IMG/VR virus record: IMGVR_UViG_3300047554_000095
Span: 1 to 34,848 of that record
Origin: a virus
Reading direction: 5' to 3' (one strand)
DNA length: 34,848 nt
Under the pieces are notes generated by a model that searched no databases, was not told the origin of the DNA, and was given only the letters and a program-made list of their open reading frames with translations. Made by a program: the position numbers and the translations under genes. Each line of letters starts with the position of its first letter. Within the stretch, counting starts at the first letter, position 1. Shown here one piece after another: positions 27,931 through 34,848 of this stretch.

Positions 27931-28881
27931 ATGGCTACCTATCAAACCTACCAATCAATCGGCAATCGTGAAGATTTGTCGGATGTTATCTATAACATTT
28001 CTCCCACAGACACTCCCCTGTTGAACACTTTGGCTCGTGGCAAAGCTACCGCCGTTTACCATGAGTGGCAAACTGACAGTCTGTCGGCCGCTACTACTGC
28101 AAACGCCGCAGTTGAAGGTGCTGACGCTTCTGACGCCACCATGTCTCCCACAACCCGTTTGGGCAACTACACTCAAATCGTTCAGAAAACCATCAAGATT
28201 TCTGGCACTTTGGAGTCTGTTGACAAAGCAGGTCGTAAGAGCGAAAAAGCCTACCAATTGAGCAAGGCTTCTGCTGAGTTGAAGCGTGACATTGAAACCA
28301 TCTTGACTGCCAACCAAGGCCGTTCTGCTGGTGATGCCTCGACTGCTCGTACTATGGGCGCAATGTTGTCTTGGATTAAGACCAACACTAACAAATCGTC
28401 TGGTACTACCGCAGGTGCTGACCCCACCACTATCGGTGTGTCTACCCGTACCGATGGCACTCAACGTGCTTTCACCGAAACCATCTTGAAGGATGTGGTT
28501 CAGAAGGTTTATTCTTCTGGCGGCAACCCCAAGATTTTGATGGTTGGCCCATTCCAGAAGCAAGCTGTTTCGTCTTTTGCTGGTATCGCAGCACAGCGTT
28601 ACATGGCTCCTTCTAATGAGCCTACCACCATTATCGGTGCGGCTGATGTGTACATGAGCGACTTCGGTACTATGTCTGTGGTTCCTAACCGCTTCATGCG
28701 TACCCGTGACGCTCTGGTGCTCGACCCAGAATATGCAGCAGTTGCTTACTTGCGCCCATTCGCCACAAACGAATTGGCTAAAGCTGGTGACGCAGAGAAA
28801 ACTCAGATTTTGGCTGAGTTGACTTTGGAAATGCGTAACGAAGCTGCTCACGGCATTGCCGCTGACTTGACCACTTCTTAA
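27931..28881 (+). CDS. Major capsid protein, SU10-type (DUF5309-like)
   Basis: A 316-aa HK97-fold capsid protein. Signature blocks: MATYQTYQSIGNREDLSDVI, YNISPTDTPLLNTLARGKA, HEWQTDSLSAATTANAAVEG, NYTQIVQKTIKISGTLESVD and LEMRNEAAHGIAADL, the pattern of DUF5309 capsid proteins as in phage SU10. Codons are visibly more selective (ACC, GGT, CGT, TTG, GTT favoured) than in neighbours, fitting the highest expression in the genome. A strong terminator follows directly, which would set a high level of this message. AAGGAATCGAA is the ribosome site. Confidence 0.96.
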   Translation: MATYQTYQSIGNREDLSDVIYNISPTDTPLLNTLARGKATAVYHEWQTDSLSAATTANAAVEGADASDATMSPTTRLGNYTQIVQKTIKISGTLESVDKAGRKSEKAYQLSKASAELKRDIETILTANQGRSAGDASTARTMGAMLSWIKTNTNKSSGTTAGADPTTIGVSTRTDGTQRAFTETILKDVVQKVYSSGGNPKILMVGPFQKQAVSSFAGIAAQRYMAPSNEPTTIIGAADVYMSDFGTMSVVPNRFMRTRDALVLDPEYAAVAYLRPFATNELAKAGDAEKTQILAELTLEMRNEAAHGIAADLTTS

Positions 28882-28887
28882 TCACAC

Positions 28888-28912
28888 GGGGGGCTAATCA
28901 CCCCCCTTCTTC
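28888..28912 (+). terminator. Strong intrinsic terminator after the capsid gene
   Basis: GGGGGG (28888-28893), loop CTAATCA with one extra base on the CCCCCC side (28901-28906), then TTCTTCT. The all-GC stem should terminate well, with partial read-through needed to express the downstream tail genes. Confidence 0.85.
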
Positions 28913-28913
28913 T

Positions 28914-29222
28914 ATGCGCCACATAGCAACACAAAACGGTAAAGAGACCAATTTCCACGATGTTGATGGGAATCACTTTATCGAGACCAAGCAGGATATT
29001 TCTGCGATTCTCGAAAGCAACAAGGCTCAATTCAACGCTATTGATGAACGAGCTAAATGGGGTGAATGGACAAAGATTGCCAGCTTGCCTAATGTTGTGA
29101 TTGATGACTTGAACAAACAGGGAATCATGCGAGGTTTTGCTGTTGTGGATGAGAAAAGATTTCGGACTTTCTTAAATAACCCTGATAATCGGTTCTTCAG
29201 AACTCGACCAGGACAGATATGA
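28914..29222 (+). CDS. Small virion protein after the capsid gene
   Basis: A 102-aa polar protein: MRHIATQNGKETNFHDVDGN, a helix around ESNKAQFNAIDERAKWGEW, then KIASLPNVVIDDLNKQGIMR and RTFLNNPDNRFFRTRPGQI. The pattern of KIASLPxxVIDxLNKxGIMxG with a PxxRxFRTRPGxI end is one I know from proteins after the capsid gene of SU10-like and related podoviruses, role unproven (possibly head completion). Odd point: the ATG follows the terminator by one base and has no ribosome site. It overlaps the next gene by four bases. Confidence 0.8.
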   Translation: MRHIATQNGKETNFHDVDGNHFIETKQDISAILESNKAQFNAIDERAKWGEWTKIASLPNVVIDDLNKQGIMRGFAVVDEKRFRTFLNNPDNRFFRTRPGQI

Positions 29223-29839
29223 AAGTTGCCATTTGCGTACCCTGCCGTGACACAGTTATGACAGGGTTTGCTTTTGACCTAGCGAAACTCTGCGCTTATG
29301 AAGGCGTGACAAGATGTGCTAAAGGTGGCTCGTTGATGATTTATCAAGTGCCTGGCACTTTGATATTTAACCAGCGTGAGCGACTTGCGGAAGAAGCACT
29401 CAAAGATGGTGCGGATGCGATTCTTTGGATTGACTCAGATATGAGGTTCCCGAAGGATGCGCTTCAGATTCTTCTATCCCGTAAGTTACCCATTGTTGGG
29501 GTCAATGCGACTACCCGCCGATTCCCTGTTTTGCCGACCGCTTTGGACTACGACCAAGAGACAAAAGACTTGGTTAAGGTGACGAGTAAGGACAAGACGG
29601 GTCTTGAGCAAGTGTTGGGTTTAGGTTTTGGGATGGTTCTTATCAGAAAAGAAGTGTTCCAGAAAGTCGAAAAGCCTTGGTTTTGGTTTGAACAAACCGA
29701 CAAAGGTGGGACAATTGGGGAAGATATTTACTTTTGTGTGAAAGCGTTTGACAAAGGGTTTAAAACTGTTTTAGACCACGACCTTTCAAAGCACATCAGG
29801 CATATCGGAACTTACGAATATGGTTGGGATGATGTATGA
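29219..29839 (+). CDS. GT2-like glycosyltransferase in the virion block
   Basis: A 206-aa GT-A-fold protein: MKVAICVPCRDTVMTGFAFD at the start, FNQRERLAEEALKDGADAIL, then WIDSDMRFPKDALQ with DSD at 72-74 as the metal/nucleotide-sugar site, and GVNATTRRFP. The C-terminal half has LGLGFGMVLIRKEVFQ and GEDIYFCVKAFDKGFK, a GED motif usual in inverting GT2 enzymes. It lies within head/tail genes, so it may modify a virion protein or the host surface. Overlaps both neighbours by four bases. Confidence 0.9.
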   Translation: MKVAICVPCRDTVMTGFAFDLAKLCAYEGVTRCAKGGSLMIYQVPGTLIFNQRERLAEEALKDGADAILWIDSDMRFPKDALQILLSRKLPIVGVNATTRRFPVLPTALDYDQETKDLVKVTSKDKTGLEQVLGLGFGMVLIRKEVFQKVEKPWFWFEQTDKGGTIGEDIYFCVKAFDKGFKTVLDHDLSKHIRHIGTYEYGWDDV

Positions 29840-30456
29840 GCATAGCGACTTACTCAGATTTGAAAACTAAGGTTGCCTCTTACTTGGCTCGTACAGACTT
29901 GACTAGCCAAATAGAGGATTTCGTTCGGTTCGCAGAGTTACGCTTGCGTAGAGAGTTGCGAATCCGACAAATGTTGAAATCTGTCACAACTACCACGACA
30001 GGCGGTGATTCGACTGTTGAGCTACCAAGCGACTTTCTAGAGGTTAGAGACTTTTATGTTTCTACCAATCCGATTCAGCCTTTGACTTTCTCTAGCCCTG
30101 CTATTTTTAGTCGAAACACTAAGACCACTCAGAGTGGCAAGCCATTAGATTACACAGTCTTGGCTTCAGAGTTTAAGTTGGCTCCTGTGCCTGACTCCAC
30201 TTATACATTGGAACTGCTTTACTACGCAGCGCCAACATTTATGAGTGACTCAAATTCAAGTAATGTGTTTATGGCAAATGCGCCTGATGCGTTACTTTAC
30301 GCCTCGTTGTTAGAGGCCGAGCCTTATCTGATGAATGATGCTCGTATCCAAACATGGGGTTCTTTGTACGACAGAGCAATCTCCACACTTTCCACATCCG
30401 ATGAGAGTTCTCAATATTCGGGTGTTCCTCTTTCAATGTCTTTCGCAACGAGGTAA
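29836..30456 (+). CDS. Head-tail adaptor (SU10/T7-type)
   Basis: A 206-aa protein: ATYSDLKTKVASYLARTDLT, FVRFAELRLRRELRIRQMLK, then a beta-rich middle (VELPSDFLEVRDFYV, QPLTFSSPAIFSR, YTLELLYYAAP) and a helical end (PDALLYASLLEAEPYLMNDA). This order, with AExRLxRELR and the LP.DFLE strand, is that of podovirus adaptor proteins that bind the portal and start the tail. Position after the capsid genes agrees. Overlaps the glycosyltransferase gene by four bases. Confidence 0.88.
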   Translation: MSIATYSDLKTKVASYLARTDLTSQIEDFVRFAELRLRRELRIRQMLKSVTTTTTGGDSTVELPSDFLEVRDFYVSTNPIQPLTFSSPAIFSRNTKTTQSGKPLDYTVLASEFKLAPVPDSTYTLELLYYAAPTFMSDSNSSNVFMANAPDALLYASLLEAEPYLMNDARIQTWGSLYDRAISTLSTSDESSQYSGVPLSMSFATR

Positions 30457-30459
30457 ATC

Positions 30460-30846
30460 ATGGCTGAAATGTCAAATTATCTAGAGAACGCTCTTATCAA
30501 CGCTACCCTGCGTAATACGAGCTACACAAGCCCAACGACTGTTTATTTGGCGCTTTACACAAGCGACCCGACTGATGCTGATTCTGGAACTGAGTGTTCT
30601 GGCACTTCATACGCTCGTCAGGCAATCACTTTCGGAGCGCCTTCTAATGGTGTTTCTACGAATTCGGCTGCGATTGAATTTCCTCAAGCTGGTGGCTCAT
30701 GGGGAACAATTACCCATATCGGTATCCGTGACGCATCGACCGCTGGAAACCTTCTGTATCACACACCGCTAGATGCCTCTAAGACAATTGCGACAGGTGA
30801 TGTTTTCCGTGTGGCGATTGGTTCTCTTAGCGTTACATTGGCGTAA
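30460..30846 (+). CDS. Tail fibre-like small protein
   Basis: A 128-aa protein: MSNYLENALINATLRNTSYT, then TVYLALYTSDPTDADSGTEC, SYARQAITFGAPSNGVSTNS, and FPQAGGSWGTITHIGIRDA. This is the well-known phage family usually labelled tail fibre protein (SNYxExxLL..., TVYLALYTxxPxDxxxGTEVSGxxYxRQ, SxxxFPxAxxxWGxxTHxGIxD), probably beta-sandwich and part of a decoration or tail structure. GAGG precedes the ATG. It overlaps the next gene by one base. Confidence 0.9.
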   Translation: MAEMSNYLENALINATLRNTSYTSPTTVYLALYTSDPTDADSGTECSGTSYARQAITFGAPSNGVSTNSAAIEFPQAGGSWGTITHIGIRDASTAGNLLYHTPLDASKTIATGDVFRVAIGSLSVTLA

Positions 30847-31733
30847 TGGCTGACAGACTCCCACCTTGGTCGATAGACTCGCTTAACAATTTAAAAGCGA
30901 GTATTGACCAACTTACCCTGACGCTTGATAGTCCTCTTTATCAAACCTCGGTAACTTTGTGGGATGCTTATGGTTCAGTTAATGGAACAGCTACTGTCTC
31001 TGCCGCAGGGACAAGAGTTCAGTTAGCCACCGCCTCGATTACAGCCTCTGCAAGCGCCTCATGTGACGGGACTAGAGTTCAGTATGCCGCAGGCTCGGTA
31101 AACGCTTCTGGAGCCGTTTCTTGCGATGCAACTAGGATTCAGTTTGCTTCTGGTTCTATTGACGCTTCTGCCACAGTAACAGCGGCTGGAACAAGAGTTC
31201 AGTTTGGTTCTGGTGCAGTTGATGCGTCAGCTACTGTATCGGCTGAAGGAATCAGAGTTCAATTCGGTGCTGGCTCTGTTAGCTCTGACGCTTCTGTTAC
31301 CTGTTTGGGTGGCATTGTGGCTAGTGGCGTTGCGGATGTATCTGCGACTGCTACTGTAACGGCAGAGGCTATCCGAGTTCGTGAGGCTGTTGGGGCTATA
31401 ACTGGAACAGCAACAGTAAGCGCCTTGGGTGGCGTGATTGCTGATGGCGCAGCCCAAATCTCTTGTTTGGCAACAGTTGAGGCTAACGCTTATGGAATAT
31501 TTGACTTTTCTGCGAGTATTTCTGGCGAGTCTACTGTTACTTGCAATGGGGTGCGTCTGGGCGATAATTGGTCTGACATTTCTATTGGCGACAATACTTG
31601 GGATGATGTGTCGCAAAATAACAACACATGGACACAAATTAGCGTAAGCGATAACACATGGTCGGATGTTTCAGCCAACTCAAACACATGGTCTGAAGTG
31701 TCGCAAAATAACAACACTTGGTTAAGGCAATGA
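30846..31733 (+). CDS. Repeat-built virion protein (20-aa repeats)
   Basis: A 295-aa protein made almost wholly of tandem repeats. From about residue 46 a 20-residue unit recurs (consensus ATVSAxGTRVQFGSGSVDAS), giving a strict 60-base DNA period. From about residue 240 a 10-residue unit DNTWSDVSxx recurs five times. The first 45 residues (MADRLPPWSIDSLNNLKASI) form a non-repeat anchor. Beta-solenoid or stacked beta-hairpin structure is likely. It lies between tail fibre and nozzle genes, so it is probably a tail or decoration protein. No ribosome site other than coupling (TAATG). Confidence 0.85.
   Translation: MADRLPPWSIDSLNNLKASIDQLTLTLDSPLYQTSVTLWDAYGSVNGTATVSAAGTRVQLATASITASASASCDGTRVQYAAGSVNASGAVSCDATRIQFASGSIDASATVTAAGTRVQFGSGAVDASATVSAEGIRVQFGAGSVSSDASVTCLGGIVASGVADVSATATVTAEAIRVREAVGAITGTATVSALGGVIADGAAQISCLATVEANAYGIFDFSASISGESTVTCNGVRLGDNWSDISIGDNTWDDVSQNNNTWTQISVSDNTWSDVSANSNTWSEVSQNNNTWLRQ
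30991..31450 (+). repeat. Tandem 60-bp repeats coding for 20-aa units
   Basis: The word (A)GAGTTCAGTT-like recurs at exactly 60-base spacing (near 31015, 31075, 31135, 31195, 31255, and again at 31375 after one degenerate unit). Units differ at many third positions, so they are old rather than newly duplicated. Confidence 0.85.
31560..31733 (+). repeat. 30-bp repeats coding for DNTW-type 10-aa units
   Basis: Five 10-aa units around NNTW/DNTW. A 20-base word, GTGTCGCAAAATAACAACAC, occurs unchanged at 31608-31627 and 31698-31717, 90 bases apart, which points to a more recent duplication than in the 60-bp array. Confidence 0.8.
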
Positions 31734-31734
31734 T

Positions 31735-33381
31735 ATGCAAAGAATCGCAATGGGTGAATGGCTACCCGACCAGCCTGGTCTAATCGGTGGGATTACTGTT
31801 GCCTCAAATTGCTATCCCACATCTACTGGTTACGCTCCTTTTCCTCAAGAGGCTGACTTCTCTGCCGCTGCCGCTGAGAATCTAACTTCTCTTGTGTATG
31901 TAAAAGACCAATCTGGTACAGCAAAGCTATACGCTGCGGGTCTAAAAAAAATCTATTCTGTGGATTCTGTTGGTGCGCTAACTCAAGTTTGGTATCAGAC
32001 AGGAACTTACTCGCAAAGTGGAAGCACGACTTTAACTGTGACAGCTACTGCTCACGGATTTAAGACGGGTGACTCTGCTTATCTGAACTTCACAAGCGGA
32101 ACAGCCGCTGATGGTCAATTTACTGTAACCAAGGTGGATGCCAACAGTTTCACAGTTACGACCACTTCAGCGACCACAAGCGGTAATGTGCAGATTTCTC
32201 AGACTGTGAACGGGTATAGCACTCCTGCTAACAATATCTTCAGATTCACAAAGTTCGGTAGTCTGGTTATCGGAACAAACTTCTCCGAAAGATTGCAGTA
32301 TCTCAACGCTGATGGTGGGACTTCATTTAAGAATCTCTCTGATGATGCGCCTGTTGCTAAGTTCATTACTGTGGTTCGTGACTTTGTAGTGGTTGCTCAC
32401 TTACAAGAATCTTCAGTTACAAAGCCGTTTAAGGTTCAATGGTCTGGAATTAATGACGAATCCACTTGGACAGCAAGCCAAACCACACAATCAGACTCTC
32501 AAGAACTGGCAGATGGTGGACATATCAAAGGTATCCGTGGCGGTGAATACGGCCTCATCCTGATGGAAAAAGGCATTTACCGCATGACTTATGTCGGAAC
32601 GCCTTTCATATTCCAGTTTGACAACATTTCCCGTGGTAAGGGTTGCGTGGCTGAAGGCTCAATTTGTCAGTATGACGCATTGACTTTCTTCTTATCTGAC
32701 GATGGTTTTTATGTATGCGATGGTCAGCAAGTCGTGCCAATCGGTGCGGAAAAGGTAGACCGATTCTTCTTTGAGGATGCAGACTTAGACCTGTCCACAA
32801 TGTCCTCTGCGGCTGACCCTATCCGTAAACTCGTTATCTGGAACTACAAGAATAAGTTTGCGGTTCGCAAGATGATGGTTTACAACGTGGTTACTAAGAA
32901 GTGGAGCCACTTAGACGCTACCGCTGACTATATTTCGGATGCATCAACCGCCTCGGTGACTTTGGAGCAATTGGATAGCGTGAGCGCCTCTTTAGACGCT
33001 TTGCCTACCCCAATGGATTCGCCACTTTATGCTGGTGGTAAGTTCTTCTTAGGTGGAACTGACGGGACTAAAGTGATTACTTTTAACGGGTTGCCAAAGT
33101 CTGCCGTTTTGGAGACAGGTGACATTTCCACAGGTGGAATGGCGATGGTTAACCTTGCCAAACCTCAAGTGGACAATGGTTCTGCAACTGTTGCCTTGGC
33201 TTCTCGACTTCTCCTAAACGAGAATGTCACTTACGGAAGCGATGTAGCGGCTGACTCTGACAACCGTGTTTCTATGCGGGGTGCGGGAAGATACCACCGA
33301 CTTAGAGTTAAGCCTACTGGTGACAACTGGAAAATGGCTGTGGCGGTAGATGTTGAAGTTATCCCGATGGGGTCTCGATAA
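31735..33381 (+). CDS. Tail nozzle/tubular protein-like
   Basis: A 548-aa beta-rich protein: QPGLIGGITVASNCYPTSTG and YAPFPQEADFSAAAAENLTS at the start, LYAAGLKKIYSV, then an inserted Ig-like or small beta module (TATAHGFKTGDSAYLNFTSG to about residue 155). Then come IFRFTKFGSLVIGTNFSERL, FITVVRDFVVVAHLQE, VQWSGINDESTW, GGEYGLILMEKGIYRMTYVG, DALTFFLSDDGFYVCDGQQV and RKMMVYNVVTKKWSHLD. These match nozzle/tail tube B-type proteins of SU10-like and T7/P22-like podoviruses, a beta-propeller around the tail channel. Start two bases after the repeat protein stop. Confidence 0.88.
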   Translation: MQRIAMGEWLPDQPGLIGGITVASNCYPTSTGYAPFPQEADFSAAAAENLTSLVYVKDQSGTAKLYAAGLKKIYSVDSVGALTQVWYQTGTYSQSGSTTLTVTATAHGFKTGDSAYLNFTSGTAADGQFTVTKVDANSFTVTTTSATTSGNVQISQTVNGYSTPANNIFRFTKFGSLVIGTNFSERLQYLNADGGTSFKNLSDDAPVAKFITVVRDFVVVAHLQESSVTKPFKVQWSGINDESTWTASQTTQSDSQELADGGHIKGIRGGEYGLILMEKGIYRMTYVGTPFIFQFDNISRGKGCVAEGSICQYDALTFFLSDDGFYVCDGQQVVPIGAEKVDRFFFEDADLDLSTMSSAADPIRKLVIWNYKNKFAVRKMMVYNVVTKKWSHLDATADYISDASTASVTLEQLDSVSASLDALPTPMDSPLYAGGKFFLGGTDGTKVITFNGLPKSAVLETGDISTGGMAMVNLAKPQVDNGSATVALASRLLLNENVTYGSDVAADSDNRVSMRGAGRYHRLRVKPTGDNWKMAVAVDVEVIPMGSR

Positions 33382-34163
33382 TGTTTAGGCTTCTTCCGAT
33401 ATTCGGTTCTGACCCGAGGGCTACCGCTGAGGTAGTCAACGGGATTATGAATGGCAAGACTAACAATCATGGGACTGTGACGCTTGCCACGGGAAACGCC
33501 ACGACCACAACGATTGTTGACGAACGAATCAGTCCTGATACAAAGATTGTCCTAGTCCCATTCTCAGACGCTGCCGAGGCAGATTCTGCGCCTTATGGGT
33601 CTTTTCAGGACTCCACAGACCAAACAGCGGCTAATACAACAACCGCTTATTCGATTACTTTTGACACGACTGACTACTCAAATGGGGTCTATCTGTCGAA
33701 TAGTTCTCGGATAAATTTCAGAAACTACGGGATTTATAACCTTCAGTTTTCTGTTCAGCTAAAAAACACCACAAACGACACTCAGGATGTAGATATTTGG
33801 TTCTCAAAAAACGGGACAAATATTGACAAATCTAACAGTCGATTCAGTTTGCCAGCCCGTAAGAGTTCTGGTGACCCATCTCACTTAATTGCTGCGCTTA
33901 ATTTCTATCTTGAGCTTCAGGTCGGAGATTATGTGGAGTTGAAATGGCGAGTTTCTGATATTGGTGTAAGCATTGAGCAATATGGGACTTCAACAAGCCC
34001 AACAAGGCCAGCAGTTCCATCGGTTATTTTTACCGCTCAGTATGTCGCTCCGTCTGCGTCTACGAATGTGTATGTCAGCGCCCAGACTAAGGGAAGTGCG
34101 ACCTTAACCCACTTTGCGAACTCAACTTCAGACAAAACTTATGCTTACATTTTGGTAGGCTAG
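33381..34163 (+). CDS. Tail appendage protein with jelly-roll-like domain
   Basis: A 260-aa protein: MFRLLPIFGSDPRATAEVVN at the start, then a Thr-rich beta segment (VTLATGNATTTTIVDERISP) and a domain with RINFRNYGIYNLQFSVQLKN, TQDVDIWFSKNGTNID and LELQVGDYVELKWRVSD. The YNLQFSxQ...DVxIWFxxNG...VxxGDYVELxW pattern is a C1q/TNF-like jelly roll, frequent in phage fibre tips and baseplates. It ends in YVSAQTKGSATLTHFANSTS. Probably a host-contact or tail-tip protein. Overlaps the nozzle stop by one base (TAATG). Confidence 0.8.
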   Translation: MFRLLPIFGSDPRATAEVVNGIMNGKTNNHGTVTLATGNATTTTIVDERISPDTKIVLVPFSDAAEADSAPYGSFQDSTDQTAANTTTAYSITFDTTDYSNGVYLSNSSRINFRNYGIYNLQFSVQLKNTTNDTQDVDIWFSKNGTNIDKSNSRFSLPARKSSGDPSHLIAALNFYLELQVGDYVELKWRVSDIGVSIEQYGTSTSPTRPAVPSVIFTAQYVAPSASTNVYVSAQTKGSATLTHFANSTSDKTYAYILVG

Positions 34164-34173
34164 TGTATATAAT
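34144..34173 (+). promoter_or_regulatory. Candidate promoter for the junction gene
   Basis: TATAAT at 34168-34173 is a perfect -10 box just after the previous stop. CTTACA, 18 bases upstream, matches four of six -35 positions. It would serve the internal virion, fibre and lysis genes. Confidence 0.5.
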
Positions 34174-34174
34174 T

Positions 34175-34202
34175 GGCTCCGTGGATGACCCGCCTCGGAG
34201 TC
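34175..34202 (+). other. Leader hairpin before the junction gene
   Basis: GGCTCCG (34175-34181) pairs with CGGAGTC (34196-34202), seven pairs with one G-T, loop of 14 bases. No T-run follows, so a terminator is unlikely. It lies at the start of any transcript from the 34144-34173 promoter. Confidence 0.45.
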
Positions 34203-34223
34203 CCTTGAAAGAAAGGTGCTTTT

Positions 34224-34848
34224 ATGGCAGTCGAAACCGCAACATCCACATCCACAACACAAATTGACCCAACAGTTCAGCCGTTCATAAAGTACGGATT
34301 AACAGAGGCGCAACGCCTTTACCAAGCTGGTGGGCCTCAGTTCTTTACAGGTCAGGGTTATGTCGGCCCTTCACAGGCTACTCAGACAGGTTTAGCGGCA
34401 CTTCAAGCCAGAGCCGCTGCTGGTAGCCCTTTAACTGGTGCTGCACAGAATCAACTCTACGGAACGATTCAGGGCGATTATCTTGGTGGAAATCCTTTCT
34501 TTCAGGGTGCTTTCCAACCTGCCGCACAAGCCGCTACAACCGCTTTTAATAAAGCGATTGGTGACATTTCGTCAGCCGCTTCAAAGGCTGGTCGTTACGG
34601 CTCTGGTGCGATGACAAACCTTCAGAATCAAGCGGCTAATACTTTGGCTCAGAGTCTGACAGGTACAGCAGGACAATTGGCTTATCAGAATTACGCTCAA
34701 GAGCGTGCTCGTCAGCAATCAGCAACAATGGCGGCTCCTGAATTGGCTCAAGCTGATTACGCAGACATTAACAAGATGTTGGCAGCAGGTCAGTTTGGTG
34801 AAGGCTATGAACAGCAAGCACTAGAGGCGGCTAAACAGAAGTTTGCTT
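34224..34848 (+). CDS. Virion-associated protein, 5' part of the junction-spanning gene
   Basis: Starts MAVETATSTSTTQIDPTVQP with GAAAGAAAGG upstream and runs off the right edge; the last 99 bases repeat window bases 1-99, where the gene continues to 353 (292 aa in all). Contents: a YGLTEAQRLYQAGGPQFFTG segment, many Ala/Gln and helical stretches (FQPAAQAATTAFNKAIGDIS, then SSAASKAGRYGSGAMTNLQN). This helix-rich, Gly-spaced pattern fits internal or ejected virion proteins. No enzyme motif is seen. The two proteins downstream (365-3540) are of similar composition, suggesting a set of three that act together in DNA delivery. Confidence 0.85.
   Translation, partial: MAVETATSTSTTQIDPTVQPFIKYGLTEAQRLYQAGGPQFFTGQGYVGPSQATQTGLAALQARAAAGSPLTGAAQNQLYGTIQGDYLGGNPFFQGAFQPAAQAATTAFNKAIGDISSAASKAGRYGSGAMTNLQNQAANTLAQSLTGTAGQLAYQNYAQERARQQSATMAAPELAQADYADINKMLAAGQFGEGYEQQALEAAKQKFA
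34750..34848. repeat. Terminal direct repeat, right copy
   Basis: Identical to bases 1-99. The length of 99 is typical of a de Bruijn assembler k-mer overlap on a circular sequence. Counted once, the genome is 34,749 bp. Confidence 0.95.

Noticed and set aside
27955-28851. 298-codon open frame on the minus strand opposite the capsid gene
   Set aside because: It is a shadow of the strong codon bias of the capsid gene; its product is Ser/Cys/His-rich with no coherent domain, no ribosome site context and no neighbours on that strand.
30846-31733. Diversity-generating element or CRISPR in the repeat array
   Set aside because: No reverse transcriptase or template repeat is present, repeats are coding and in frame without spacers.
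1-34848. Lysogeny module (integrase, CI-like repressor, att site)
   Set aside because: No integrase catalytic motif or CI/Cro pair was seen in any frame; the winged-helix proteins do not suffice to claim lysogeny.

Overview
The window is an essentially complete genome of a tailed, double-stranded DNA phage, apparently a podovirus. Bases 34750-34848 repeat bases 1-99 exactly. The molecule is therefore best read as a circular (or circularly permuted) genome of 34,749 bp that was opened inside a virion gene. I see no integrase, excisionase, CI-like repressor, tRNA, CRISPR array or insertion sequence, which fits a lytic phage, although an unrecognised repressor cannot be excluded. The host cannot be named from the sequence. 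Many of the small accessory genes resemble ones I know from phages of Betaproteobacteria (Burkholderiales-like, often freshwater), and the spanin pair shows a Gram-negative host; this host guess is weak inference.

Layout, following the genome. (a) 34224 through the junction to 5347: virion proteins, namely a junction-spanning protein, two large Ala/Gln-rich proteins that are probably internal or ejected, an S74-type self-cleaving tail fibre and a small tail-associated protein. (b) 5347-8153: a tightly overlapping lysis and membrane cassette with small membrane proteins, a holin candidate, two lipoproteins, an Rz/embedded Rz1 spanin pair and a GH19 endolysin. (c) 8098-11735, minus strand: the early recombination operon (ERF annealing protein, YqaJ/lambda-type exonuclease, SSB-like protein, winged-helix protein) plus many tiny proteins, several with one membrane helix. 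(d) 11736-11867: a divergent promoter region. (e) 11868-18449, plus strand: regulators, a secreted cysteine-patterned peptide, a MazG-like enzyme, a replication initiator-like protein with 11-bp iterons inside its gene, two DNA methyltransferases, a VRR-type nuclease, NinB, HNH proteins and several small conserved phage proteins. (f) 18418-18622: a non-coding control region with promoter, about 140-nt structured leader, intrinsic terminator and second promoter, resembling the lambda pR'-6S RNA-tR' arrangement. (g) 18623-34163: the late operon. It starts with small basic proteins, a GT32-like glycosyltransferase and an FkbM-type methyltransferase, then terminase small and large subunits, P22-type portal, scaffold, SU10-type (DUF5309-like) major capsid protein, a strong terminator, and then tail genes including a second glycosyltransferase, an adaptor, fibre-like proteins, a repeat-built protein and a tail nozzle-like protein.

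How it works together: the divergent region starts leftward recombination and rightward replication transcription. The rightward operon probably ends at the 18565-18591 terminator. Late transcription would start at 18440-18600 and run around the circle through packaging, capsid, tail and lysis genes to the convergent end near 8153. ERF-type recombination with a P22-type portal and a terminase containing ATPase and nuclease domains fits concatemer replication and headful packaging. Promoters, terminators and RNA structures here were read by eye and were not computed.
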